This document shows, piece by piece, positions 40,574 to 48,487 of a stretch of 64,000 bases of DNA. Below the pieces are notes generated by a model that worked only from the letters and a program-made list of their open reading frames with translations, made no database searches and had not been told where the DNA came from. Origin of the DNA: UBA3006 sp036746695 (GTDB taxonomy: Bacteria > Actinomycetota > Acidimicrobiia > Acidimicrobiales > Ilumatobacteraceae); assembly GCA_036746695.1 (NCBI GenBank), contig DAIODP010000001.1, positions 868,001 to 932,000 of the forward strand, read 5' to 3'. Positions within the stretch are counted from its first letter, which is position 1, and every line of letters starts with the position of its first letter. The position numbers were made by a program, and so were the translations under genes.

Positions 40574-40581
40574 AGCGAGAA

Positions 40582-40616
40582 ACCCTAGCGTTCACGCGGC
40601 ACAAATCGCATATGCT
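40582..40616. promoter_or_regulatory. divergent leaderless promoters of cyclophilin and DksA-like genes
   Basis: Minus-strand TAGGGT (40582-40587), 8 bases from ATG 40573; plus-strand TATGCT (40611-40616), 6 bases from ATG 40623. Confidence 0.5.
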
Positions 40617-40622
40617 CATGGC

Positions 40623-40802
40623 ATGAGTAACGCCACGCCAAATACGCCTGCACTTGATTTAGACGCGATCGAACAAGAGATCATCAATGTAGAAACTGCG
40701 CTCGAGCGACTAGCAGCCGGCACATATTTTGTGGATGAAATTACGGGTTCAGCGCTGGCCGACGACGTACTTGCCGCCGACCCAACCGCCCGACACGCTT
40801 AG
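40623..40802 (+). CDS. short DksA/TraR-like protein without the zinc-finger cysteines
   Basis: 59 residues. IEQEIINVETALERLAAGTY followed by FVDEITGSALADDVLAADPT aligns with the C-terminal part of DksA/TraR (LxxGTYGxCxxCGxxIxxxRLEAxPxAxxC), but the Cys positions are Asp, Thr and His/Ala, so no zinc site remains. The coiled-coil half is also missing. DksA acts in the RNA polymerase channel; whether this remnant does is unknown. ATG 40623 is set by the TATGCT promoter. Confidence 0.65.
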   Translation: MSNATPNTPALDLDAIEQEIINVETALERLAAGTYFVDEITGSALADDVLAADPTARHA

Positions 40803-41635
40803 CGGTCGCGCAATTTGGAGAGCAGTCGCAAAATCTCTAGGTAGAGCCACACAAGTGTGACCATGATGCCGAATGCGGCAAACCACTCCATGTGCTTCGG
40901 AGCGCCCGCTGCTTCTGCCTTATCAATGAAGTCGAAGTCGAGCGCCAAGTTCATTGCGGCAAGGCCGGCAACCAACACGCTGAAACCAATGCTCATTGCA
41001 CTCGAGCCAGATGGAATCAGGTTTGCGCCGAAGAAACCAGCGACAAACGAAAAGAGGTAGAACACCATGAGGCCGAGCGTTGCGCCGATGATGATGCGAC
41101 GGAACTTGTCGGTTACGCGCAACACGCCGGTGCGATACAGCACGAGCATGACCACGAATACTCCGATGGTTGCGCCAACGGCTTGCAACACGATGCCTGG
41201 GTATTGCAGGTTGAACACTTTAGAAATTGCGCCAACGACCGCGCCTTGTGCGAGGGCATAAACCGGGGCAAGAAAACGGGCAAGGGTTGGTTTGAACATA
41301 ACGCCAAACGCACAGCCGAGGCCGACGAGCATTGCTGCCATGGCCCAGCTTGGGAAGGCAACTGCGCCGCCTACTTCCAATGGCTGCACCGTTGTCCAGC
41401 CGTATGTGGCCGAGGCAATGAGGAGCGCCATCAACAACATGGTTGCGCTCATTGCGCCGTTGGCGGTCATGGTTGCGCCGCTCGTCATTGGTGTGGAAGG
41501 GCCGTCGGTAATTGGCGGATTCCATGTGCCGGGGGCGGTTGCGGTGCGTCCTGATGGGGCGCCCCAGCCTGCCTGATCAGGAGACTTTTCGACGGCTTTG
41601 GAGAATGCTTTTTCGTTTAACAGAGGGTTTGCCAT
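40799..41635 (-). CDS. Bax inhibitor-1 / YccA-family membrane protein
   Basis: 278 residues, seven membrane segments after a ~70-residue soluble Pro/Gly-rich lead (GWGAPSGRTATAPGTWNPP). LQYPGIVLQAVGATIGVFV, DKFRRIIIGATLGLMVFYL and AMNLALDFDFIDKAEAAGAP are the actinobacterial YccA pattern. Probably a pH-gated cation leak; role in the cell unknown. Leaderless: TATTAT, 6 bases, ATG 41635. Confidence 0.88.
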   Translation of the reverse strand: MANPLLNEKAFSKAVEKSPDQAGWGAPSGRTATAPGTWNPPITDGPSTPMTSGATMTANGAMSATMLLMALLIASATYGWTTVQPLEVGGAVAFPSWAMAAMLVGLGCAFGVMFKPTLARFLAPVYALAQGAVVGAISKVFNLQYPGIVLQAVGATIGVFVVMLVLYRTGVLRVTDKFRRIIIGATLGLMVFYLFSFVAGFFGANLIPSGSSAMSIGFSVLVAGLAAMNLALDFDFIDKAEAAGAPKHMEWFAAFGIMVTLVWLYLEILRLLSKLRDR

Positions 41636-41641
41636 ACCCCG

Positions 41642-41647
41642 ATAATA
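41642..41647 (-). promoter_or_regulatory. -10 element, leaderless promoter of the Bax-inhibitor gene
   Basis: Minus-strand TATTAT, 6 bases before ATG 41635. Confidence 0.55.
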
Positions 41648-41664
41648 AGGCATTTCCCACCGCA

Positions 41665-41696
41665 AAGGGCGTCGCCCTTGGTCACACAAAGTGACC
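41665..41696. promoter_or_regulatory. two abutting palindromes between the Bax-inhibitor and sigma genes
   Basis: AAGGGCG-T-CGCCCTT (41665-41679) touches GGTCAC-ACAAA-GTGACC (41680-41696). Neither follows a gene end, so operators are more likely than terminators. They lie in the -35 zone of the leftward promoter and ~80 bases before the sigma factor start. Confidence 0.45.
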
Positions 41697-41774
41697 CGAG
41701 ATTTTGCCCTTTTCTGGTGGTGGGGCTTGACCCTGTCGGTATCGTTACCCCGTTCCCGCCGACAAGGAGTCATT

Positions 41775-42713
41775 GTGGCCAAAGACCGTATCGATCGTGA
41801 CGAAGAAGACCTTGTCCGTCTCTACCTCACCGACATCGGCCAGTACGCCCTCCTCACCAAAGACGACGAAGTTCGCTTGGCAAAGGCAATTGAAACCGGC
41901 AAAGAAGCAACAGCCGAATTAGAGGGAAATGACAAAGCGCTGACACCAAATCGTCGTCGCGAGTTGCGCAAAGATCAACGCGACGGCACCAAGGCCGAGC
42001 GCCAGTTCGTGCAATCCAACTTGCGTCTCGTTGTTTCCATCGCCAAGAAGTACCAAGCCTCGGGTTTGCCATTGCTCGACTTGATTCAAGAAGGCAACTT
42101 GGGTTTGATGCATGCCGTCGAAAAGTTTGACTGGCGCAAAGGTTTCAAGTTTTCAACTTACGCAACCTGGTGGATTCGACAGGCCATCACGCGCGGCATT
42201 GCAAACACTGGGCGCACCATTCGCCTCCCGGTTCACGCTGGCGACACACTTGCGCGTTTGCAAAAAGCACGCTCGCGCCTGGAATTGAAGTTTGGCCGCC
42301 CAGCAACACTTGCCGAGTTGTCCAAAGAAGTTGAGATGCCAGAAGACAAAGTGACTGAGGCATTGCGTTTCGCAGCCGAGCCACTTTCGTTGTCCGAGCC
42401 ATTGCGCGAAGACGGCGATGCCGAACTTGGCGACGTTGTCGAAGACCGCGCCGCCGAATCGCCATTCGAAGTTGCTGCAACCGCATTGCTGCCAGAGGAA
42501 ATCTCTCGCCTGCTTGCACCGCTCGACCAACGCGAACGCGAAATTCTTGCATTACGTTTCGGTCTCGATCGTGGCGAGCCACGCACGCTTGAAGAAGTTG
42601 GCGAGGCATTCAACCTCACGCGCGAGCGAATTCGCCAGATCGAGGCGCGCGCAATGAGCAAGTTGCGCCACCCATCCAGCGACACCGGCGCTCGCGACCT
42701 CCTCTCGGTCTAA
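41775..42713 (+). CDS. sigma-70 family factor, group 2 (SigB/HrdB-related)
   Basis: 312 residues from GTG 41775, chosen because AAGGAG lies 5 bases upstream; an upstream ATG frame is weaker. Region 1.2 (DLVRLYLTDIGQYALLTKDD), region 2 (NLRLVVSIAKKYQASGLPLL, FSTYATWWIRQAITRGIA), region 3 and region 4 (LGLDRGE-like RFGLDRGEPRTLEEVGEAFN, TRERIRQIEARAMSKLR) are all present, but region 1.1 is absent, so an alternative housekeeping-like factor, not a WhiG/FliA type. One of the few genes here with a leader and clear ribosome site, plus palindromes upstream, so it is probably regulated. Confidence 0.92.
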   Translation: MAKDRIDRDEEDLVRLYLTDIGQYALLTKDDEVRLAKAIETGKEATAELEGNDKALTPNRRRELRKDQRDGTKAERQFVQSNLRLVVSIAKKYQASGLPLLDLIQEGNLGLMHAVEKFDWRKGFKFSTYATWWIRQAITRGIANTGRTIRLPVHAGDTLARLQKARSRLELKFGRPATLAELSKEVEMPEDKVTEALRFAAEPLSLSEPLREDGDAELGDVVEDRAAESPFEVAATALLPEEISRLLAPLDQREREILALRFGLDRGEPRTLEEVGEAFNLTRERIRQIEARAMSKLRHPSSDTGARDLLSV

Positions 42714-42732
42714 AGCAATCGTTGGTTCGCCC

Positions 42733-43596
42733 GTGCTGTGCACGATTGGTGACCTCATTGAAGATGTAGTGGTGTGGCTGAGTGCCGAGCCAAATCTTGG
42801 TACCGACACCGACTCGATCATTCAACGAACTCGTGGTGGAAGTGCCGCAAACGTTGCAATGTTTGCAGCCCTCACTGGCACCGAATCACGTTTCGTCGGG
42901 CAAGTGGGCAACGACGCACTTGGCCAACAGCTGTGTTCGGCATTGCAACAAGCGGGCGTGGACGTGTGCGTTGTTAGCGAAGGCCGAACGGGCAGCATCG
43001 TTGTGCTCGTGCAACCAAACGGCGAACGAACATTTCTTACCGACCGCGGTGTTGCATCACATCTTTCGCTTGTTGATGCCAGCCTCATGGCCAACGTTGG
43101 CATCTTGCACGTGCCCTCGTATTCGCTCGTTACCGAACCGCTTGCATCAACCAGCCTTCTGTACATCAAGGCCGCGCAGTCGCTTGGGGCGGTCATTTCT
43201 ATTGACGCATCATCTACTTCAGTGCTCGAGCACTTTGGCGTTGCTCGATACAAGTCGTTAATCCAATCGATACTGCCACAGGTTTTTCTGTGCAATGAAG
43301 ACGAAGCCGGACTGCTGGGAGTTGGGGCAACACAAGGCATGCCTGGCGCATCGATCACGGTTATCAAACGTGGCGCACACAGCACGCTCGCCATTTTGCA
43401 AAACAACGAACACTATGAAGTTGCGGTTGCCCCAGTTGCAAACATTGTCGACACCACGGGCGCAGGCGACGCATTCGCCGCAGGTTTCCTGCCAACATTT
43501 GTTGCCTCAAACGGTGTCGAAGTAGCCATTGCCCGCGGCCATGCAGTTGCCGCGCGCGTATTGCGCTCGCCCGGTGCCACACTGGATGTTGCATGA
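42733..43596 (+). CDS. psuK: PfkB-family kinase, probable pseudouridine kinase
   Basis: 287 residues. RGGSAANVAMFAALTG and the C-terminal anion hole VDTTGAGDAFAAGFL with the catalytic Asp are PfkB signatures. The specific call comes from context: its stop overlaps psuG (ATGA), the next enzyme of pseudouridine breakdown. It would phosphorylate pseudouridine at 5'. GTG 42733, 19 bases after the sigma gene. Confidence 0.82.
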   Translation: MLCTIGDLIEDVVVWLSAEPNLGTDTDSIIQRTRGGSAANVAMFAALTGTESRFVGQVGNDALGQQLCSALQQAGVDVCVVSEGRTGSIVVLVQPNGERTFLTDRGVASHLSLVDASLMANVGILHVPSYSLVTEPLASTSLLYIKAAQSLGAVISIDASSTSVLEHFGVARYKSLIQSILPQVFLCNEDEAGLLGVGATQGMPGASITVIKRGAHSTLAILQNNEHYEVAVAPVANIVDTTGAGDAFAAGFLPTFVASNGVEVAIARGHAVAARVLRSPGATLDVA

Positions 43597-44516
43597 GCAA
43601 ACAATCGAATTCAATCATTCGCGTCAGCGAAGAAGTGCGCGACACGCTCGCAGCAGGTGGCGCAGTGGTGGCGCTCGAGTCCACCATTTTTTCCAACCTC
43701 GGTTTGCCATCACCCGCAAACGCGCAGGCGCTCGATCGCTGCATCGCAGCAATTCGTAGTGCTGGCGCAGTTCCCGCAATCACCGCAGTTATTGATGGCG
43801 TTCCACGCGTTGGCTTACAGGTACACGAGCACGAACGTATTTTGGGCAAAGCCCAGAAGGCTGGCGAACGCGAAATTGCGCTTGCCGTGGCACAGGGTTG
43901 GGCCGTTGGTGCCACAACCGTGTCGGCTTCATTGTTGTTGGCAGCACAAGCAGGAATCGGCGTGTTTGCCACGGGCGGCATTGGCGGCGTGCACCGCGAC
44001 TCGCACCTGCACGGCGACATCTCAGCCGACTTGGGAGCGCTCGCAGCGCATCCGGTAGTCACGGTGTGCGCGGGCGCGAAATCATTTCTTGATTTACCCC
44101 GCACGCTCGAATACCTAGAAACCTTGGGTGTTCCGGTTGTTGGCGTGGCATGCGACGAGTTCCCGGCCTTCACCGTGCACTCAAGCGGCCTGCCCATCCC
44201 CGCTCGCGTGGACGATGTTGCTCAACTTGCCGCATTCACACGTGCGCACCGCGCGCTTGGTCGAACCGGTGGCATTTTGGCTTGCGTTCCTGTTCCACTT
44301 GCCGATTCGCTCGATAGAAACACCATCGACGCAGTCATCAACGACGCTCTTGCGCTAACAGCCGCCGAAGGCATCACTGGGTCCGCAGTAACACCGCGCG
44401 TGCTTGGCGCCATTGCCAAAGCAACTGGAGGAACGAGTGTTGTTGCCAACTTGTCGTTGGCCGAAAATAACGCGCGCGTCGCAGCCCAGCTTTCTGTTGC
44501 GCTCAGCAACTCCTAA
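43593..44516 (+). CDS. psuG: pseudouridine-5'-phosphate glycosidase
   Basis: Splits pseudouridine 5'-phosphate into uracil and ribose 5-phosphate. 307 residues: VVALESTIFSNLGLPSPANA, PAITAVIDGVPRVGL, ATTVSASLLLAAQAGIGVFA, TGGIGGVHRD and CAGAKSFLDLPRTLEYLETL are diagnostic. With psuK it forms a compact salvage pair for RNA-derived pseudouridine. Confidence 0.95.
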   Translation: MSKQSNSIIRVSEEVRDTLAAGGAVVALESTIFSNLGLPSPANAQALDRCIAAIRSAGAVPAITAVIDGVPRVGLQVHEHERILGKAQKAGEREIALAVAQGWAVGATTVSASLLLAAQAGIGVFATGGIGGVHRDSHLHGDISADLGALAAHPVVTVCAGAKSFLDLPRTLEYLETLGVPVVGVACDEFPAFTVHSSGLPIPARVDDVAQLAAFTRAHRALGRTGGILACVPVPLADSLDRNTIDAVINDALALTAAEGITGSAVTPRVLGAIAKATGGTSVVANLSLAENNARVAAQLSVALSNS

Positions 44517-44600
44517 CGCGTTGTTCTTCCGCTTGCGCCGCTAGGCGTACACATTGCAGTAACGAGCGACATCACTGTCGCCAGAGCAATGGGGGCAAAC

Positions 44601-45245
44601 ATGATCGTGTGCTGGTCGGTTAAAGGTGGCAGCGGTACAACAGTGGTCAGCGCCGCATTGGCGTTCGCGCTCTCCAGCAAACATGCGTGCAATGTTCGCA
44701 TTATCGACATGGCGGGCGACACGCCTGCAGCAATTGGTATGGCCCAGCCAACTGGCCCAGGCATTGCCGAATGGTTGGCCGACGAAGAAGCCGACCACAA
44801 CGTGCTCGACAACTTGGTTGTTCCGGTTACCGCGCACATTGGCGTGATTCCTCGCGGCAATCATCAAGTGCAAAACATCTCGCAGCATCGCCTCAGCGCA
44901 CTTGGGCAGGCTGTCACGTTGTGCGCAACACGAACTGTTGTTGATGCAGGAAGTGGCCTGTCCATGATTCCCATCGCACAATACGCATCCATGTCCATCT
45001 TGGTTATTCGCCCTTGTTATCTGGCACTGCGTCGCGCATCGGTGCTCGAACACACGCCACACGCGGTGGTGCTTGTTACTGAACCAGGGCGAGTGCTGGG
45101 CAAAGCCGACGTCGAGTCTGTGGTTGGCGCACCTGTAATTGCCGAAATCTCGCTCGACCCGGCGGTTGCTCGTGCCGTCGACGCGGGGTTGCTTGCGGGG
45201 CGCGTTCCAACCTTGCTTGCACAACAACTTGCCAACGTGGCATGA
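44601..45245 (+). CDS. TadZ/CpaE-like P-loop protein of the Tad pilus locus
   Basis: 214 residues from ATG 44601 (GGGGG just upstream; ATG 44589 also possible). MIVCWSVKGGSGTTVVSAAL is a deviant Walker A lacking the second Lys, as in TadZ/septum-site-like proteins; VRIIDMAGDTPAAIGM and RTVVDAGSGLSMIP follow. TadZ localises the pilus machine. It is short, with no receiver-like domain. Stop overlaps the tadA start (ATGA). Confidence 0.8.
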   Translation: MIVCWSVKGGSGTTVVSAALAFALSSKHACNVRIIDMAGDTPAAIGMAQPTGPGIAEWLADEEADHNVLDNLVVPVTAHIGVIPRGNHQVQNISQHRLSALGQAVTLCATRTVVDAGSGLSMIPIAQYASMSILVIRPCYLALRRASVLEHTPHAVVLVTEPGRVLGKADVESVVGAPVIAEISLDPAVARAVDAGLLAGRVPTLLAQQLANVA

Positions 45246-46354
45246 GCACTACGGCCGTTCAAGAGCGTCAGCTTGTAGACACTCTGCAACATCACCTCCG
45301 CACCGAACAAGGCGACTTGCTGGCCGCCGCAAAAACTCATCTACGCACCATTGCTCCACTGCTGCCAAGCGAGGCTCGGCTGCACGTTGCCCAACGCGCA
45401 ATTGCAGAAATGACGGGTGTTGGTCGCTTAGAACAATTCCTGGCCGACCCATCGGTGCGCGAAGTGATGGTCAATGCGGGCAACGAAGTGTTTGTGGAAG
45501 ATAGCAACGGTGTTCGGCGCGTCGAAACGCTGCCCGCGGGCGAACTAGAGGCCATCATCGAACGCATCTTGCTGCCGCTTGGCAAACGAATCGACCGATC
45601 CTCGCCCATCGTCGACGCCCGATTGGCCGATGGTTCGCGAATATGCGCAGTCATTCCACCCATTGCAGTAGACGGCCCATGTCTTTCTATTCGTCGTTTC
45701 AACGTCAGCAATTTGTCGTTGCATTCTTTCGGCAACGATTCGGCGGTGGCCATGTTGCGCCACATTGTTGCAGCACGCTGCAACATTGTCGTCACGGGCG
45801 CTGCTTCAAGCGGAAAAACCACATTGCTCAACGCGTTATGTGGCGAAGTGCAACCCTCCGAGCGCATCATCACGGTGGAAGACGTGGCCGAGTTGCAGTT
45901 GCACGCCGAGCACGTGGTTCGTCTGGAAGCACGCGAGGCGTTTGTCGACGGCGCAGGTGCCATCACCATTTCTCACCTCTTACGCACTGCACTGCGGCTT
46001 CGCCCAGATCGGTTCGTGGTTGGCGAAGTGCGCAGTAGCGAGGTCATCGACATGCTCGCCGCCATGAATACCGGCCACCACGGTTCCATGACCACGTGCC
46101 ACTCAAACTCCACCACCGATGTACTTCGCAGGCTGGAAGCACTGGTGATGCAACACTGCACTCAATGGCCGCGAGACGCCATCAACGAACACATTCGAGC
46201 GGCGGTCGACGTGATCGTGCACGTTGGCCGAAACGCACTTGGCCAACGCGAGGTAGCGGAAATCAGCGAGGTGTCGCCACTTATCTACGGCGGTTGCACC
46301 ACCCTCTTTGCAAACGGCGAAGCAGTTGCCCCACTCACCCGAGTGCGGGCCTAG
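45242..46354 (+). CDS. tadA: TadA/CpaF-type secretion ATPase
   Basis: 370 residues, hexameric motor for Flp pilus assembly. Walker A in VTGAASSGKTTLLNALCGEV, acidic box and Walker B RIITVEDVAELQLHAEHVVR, and LRTALRLRPDRFVVGEVRSS with the His box NTGHHGSMTTCHSNS. An N-terminal domain (LEQFLADPSVREVMVNAGN) typical of CpaF is present. Confidence 0.94.
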   Translation: MSTTAVQERQLVDTLQHHLRTEQGDLLAAAKTHLRTIAPLLPSEARLHVAQRAIAEMTGVGRLEQFLADPSVREVMVNAGNEVFVEDSNGVRRVETLPAGELEAIIERILLPLGKRIDRSSPIVDARLADGSRICAVIPPIAVDGPCLSIRRFNVSNLSLHSFGNDSAVAMLRHIVAARCNIVVTGAASSGKTTLLNALCGEVQPSERIITVEDVAELQLHAEHVVRLEAREAFVDGAGAITISHLLRTALRLRPDRFVVGEVRSSEVIDMLAAMNTGHHGSMTTCHSNSTTDVLRRLEALVMQHCTQWPRDAINEHIRAAVDVIVHVGRNALGQREVAEISEVSPLIYGGCTTLFANGEAVAPLTRVRA

Positions 46355-46356
46355 CC

Positions 46357-47058
46357 GTGTTCACCGGGCGGTTGCTCATCGTTCTTGGTTCTTTATGTTG
46401 TGCAGGCGCATGCACGCTGGTCATTACTCCGTGGCTCCAGCGTGTATTTGTTCGGCACTGGGTGCGCAATCGTTTGGGTATTGCACATCCGGTGTCGAAC
46501 CACCCCTCGGCAACGCCAATGCAACGAGCACTCAACAGCGTCACCGATTTCCTCGATGCCATTGCCCGAGACGTGCGCTCGGGTTATTCCATCACCGCGG
46601 CCTTCGTGCAATGTTCCGATCGCTTCCCTCACTTGCAAGGCTGGACACTGCCTGTTGCCCAGCACTGCATTCGTGGCGCATCGCTGGCCAGCGCATTTGC
46701 CGAGTGCGACTCGCTCGACTGGTCGCCCGATATGCATCAAGCAGCCCGCGCACTTTCTATTGCCAGCAACGGTGGCCCAGGCGTTGCACGCGTTGTCGAG
46801 CACAGCGCATCGGTATTGCGCGAACAGCACGCACTGCGCGAAGACGCCGCCGCACAAACTTCGCACATCAGGCTGTCAATGCAAGTGCTCACTTGGCTGC
46901 CCCTCATCATGTGCGCGTGGCTAACCGCAAGCAACGACGGTGCGCGGCAATTTCTTGTTGGCTCCACTGTTGGGTGGTGCTGCGTTGCCACGGGTGTCTC
47001 GCTCAACTTGGCCGGGCGTCGTTGGGCGCAACGGTTGGTACGCGTCTCGCTTGCATGA
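46357..47058 (+). CDS. tadB: TadB-like inner-membrane platform protein
   Basis: 233 residues from GTG 46357, two bases after the tadA stop. T2SS protein F-type domain: DFLDAIARDVRSGYSITAAF, ARALSIASNGGPGVARVVEH and a late pair of membrane segments, plus one N-terminal segment (LLIVLGSLCCAGACTLVI). With TadC it makes the platform for pilin extraction. The frame open to 46096 overlaps tadA and is a shadow. Confidence 0.85.
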   Translation: MFTGRLLIVLGSLCCAGACTLVITPWLQRVFVRHWVRNRLGIAHPVSNHPSATPMQRALNSVTDFLDAIARDVRSGYSITAAFVQCSDRFPHLQGWTLPVAQHCIRGASLASAFAECDSLDWSPDMHQAARALSIASNGGPGVARVVEHSASVLREQHALREDAAAQTSHIRLSMQVLTWLPLIMCAWLTASNDGARQFLVGSTVGWCCVATGVSLNLAGRRWAQRLVRVSLA

Positions 47059-47522
47059 AAAAACCCTTGCCGTTTGCAAGTGCCATGCCCCAGTTCATCG
47101 ACACCCTCGTTGCACTGCTTACCGCAGGCCATTCGCCGCCTCATGCACTGCAGGCATCTACAACATGGGCAACACCGCCACTGAAAGCCATACTCGAGCA
47201 CGCCCATCAGCAACTGGCTCGCGGTGTTCGATACGCCGACGTACTGGAGCAGTTGCGCAGCACCATTGGGGCACCTAGCTACGCAATGATCGACGCACTA
47301 CTTGCAAGCGATCGTGACGGCCTGCCACTTGCGCCAGTGCTTCACAGGCTTGCAGCCGAAGCGCATACGCAGCGCCGTAGGCAAAGCGAACAGGCGTTGC
47401 GGCAGTTGCCCATCAAAATGTTGTTCCCTTTGGTGTGTTGCACCTTGCCATCGTTCATTTTGCTTGGCGTTGCGCCCATGCTTGCTGCATCGCTTGCCGC
47501 GCTTGCGCAACTTTCCAAATAA
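47055..47522 (+). CDS. tadC: TadC-like platform protein, short
   Basis: 155 residues from ATG 47055 (ATGA overlap with tadB). MPQFIDTLVALLTAGHSPPH, DGLPLAPVLHRLAAEAHTQR and a C-terminal membrane segment LPIKMLFPLVCCTLPSFILL. It contains only the second part of the T2SSF fold and has lost the N-terminal membrane helices of full TadC, a reduction common in actinobacterial Tad loci. Confidence 0.83.
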   Translation: MKKPLPFASAMPQFIDTLVALLTAGHSPPHALQASTTWATPPLKAILEHAHQQLARGVRYADVLEQLRSTIGAPSYAMIDALLASDRDGLPLAPVLHRLAAEAHTQRRRQSEQALRQLPIKMLFPLVCCTLPSFILLGVAPMLAASLAALAQLSK

Positions 47523-47561
47523 CTTGTGCAAATCCGCAACCCTCGCGCACACATCATCACT

Positions 47562-47783
47562 ATGAAAACAATCAGGCAATGCCTGTCACAATTGTTTGGC
47601 CGTGCGTCGCACACCGAACCCGGCCAAGCCACTACCGAATACGCACTTGTGTTGCTTGGCGCCGGCGTCATTGCCTTGCTCGTTGTGGCATGGGCAACCG
47701 AGGGCGGCGGTGCTGGCCGCATCGGCGAACTCTTCGACACCGTCATTGGCAACATCATCGGCCGCACCGACACCGTTGGCTAA
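47562..47783 (+). CDS. Flp-like pilin (DUF4244 type)
   Basis: 73 residues from ATG 47562. The prepilin site G|QATTEYALVLLGAGVIALL fits the Flp rule G|xxxxEY, so cleavage would remove ~23 residues and leave a ~50-residue pilin, nearly all one helix. An ATG-frame extension to 47526 is possible. The processing peptidase is not in this window. Confidence 0.82.
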   Translation: MKTIRQCLSQLFGRASHTEPGQATTEYALVLLGAGVIALLVVAWATEGGGAGRIGELFDTVIGNIIGRTDTVG

Positions 47784-48144
47784 GCCATTCGAGCGCGGCC
47801 AATCCACTGTGGAGTTGGCACTCGTCTTGCCTTTCGTCGTCGCACTACTCATGGCAATCGTTGCCGTGGGCCTAGTAGTGCGCGACCAGCTTGCGGTTTG
47901 GCACGCCGCAGCGGCAGCCGCCCGCTCCGCATCCATTTACCCAGACGAACCCCACAAAGCACAACTGGCCGCCGAAGAGGAAGTGACCATCAGGCCACTT
48001 GTCGTCGACGTATTGCGCGACGGCTACATGATCACTGCAACCGTTGTGGCGCCGCGCACCGTTCGCTGGTGGCTCATCGGCACTACAAGCACGCTGTTCT
48101 CACTTCGCGCCTCCGTAACCATGCACGTGCAGGAGGTGGGATAG
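47776..48144 (+). CDS. TadE-like pseudopilin
   Basis: 122 residues from TTG 47776, overlapping the pilin stop by 8 bases. ERGQSTVELALVLPFVVALL gives G|QSTVEL, the TadE-type cleavage site followed by the membrane helix; HAAAAAARSASIYPDEP is the usual TadE continuation and the rest is a short extracytoplasmic domain. Minor pilus component. Confidence 0.8.
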   Translation: MAKPFERGQSTVELALVLPFVVALLMAIVAVGLVVRDQLAVWHAAAAAARSASIYPDEPHKAQLAAEEEVTIRPLVVDVLRDGYMITATVVAPRTVRWWLIGTTSTLFSLRASVTMHVQEVG

Positions 48145-48154
48145 CGTCACGCCA

Positions 48155-48484
48155 ATGGAATTTGCAACACTTTTGTCGTCGCACAACGGCAAGCCCATGC
48201 TTGGGCTCGTTGGCGAGATTGATATTGCAACTGTTCCGCGTTGCTCGGATGCGATTAACAAGTTTGTTACCGACAATGCAGGCACCGACCTACTGCTCGA
48301 CTTTTCTCACCTCACCGCACTCGACGACACGGGCCTAGGCATCATCCTCGGCGCGGCTGGTCGTGCGCGCAACGCAGGCGGCGACATCGCACTTGTTGTT
48401 GCCGACGAGCGAATGCGCCAACGACTCGACATCACCGGCCTCAGCAGGGCGCTGCGGGTGCACCATTCCATCAATGAGGCGTAA
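48155..48484 (+). CDS. STAS-domain anti-sigma factor antagonist-like protein
   Basis: 109 residues. MLGLVGEIDIATVPRCSDAI and LLLDFSHLTALDDTGLGIIL are the STAS core. At the phosphorylation site the usual D-S/T-S-G is DDTG, i.e. Asp where the phospho-Ser often is and Thr next to it, so it may be permanently in one state or use Thr. GGTGGGAT precedes ATG 48155. No kinase partner is adjacent. Its place right after the Tad genes may mean a role in their control (inference). Confidence 0.87.
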   Translation: MEFATLLSSHNGKPMLGLVGEIDIATVPRCSDAINKFVTDNAGTDLLLDFSHLTALDDTGLGIILGAAGRARNAGGDIALVVADERMRQRLDITGLSRALRVHHSINEA

Positions 48485-48487
48485 TTC

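Noticed and set aside
41691..41774. Upstream ATG extension of the sigma factor
   Set aside because: The extension (FALFWWWGLTLS...) does not resemble a sigma N-terminus, while GTG 41775 has an ideal AAGGAG site.
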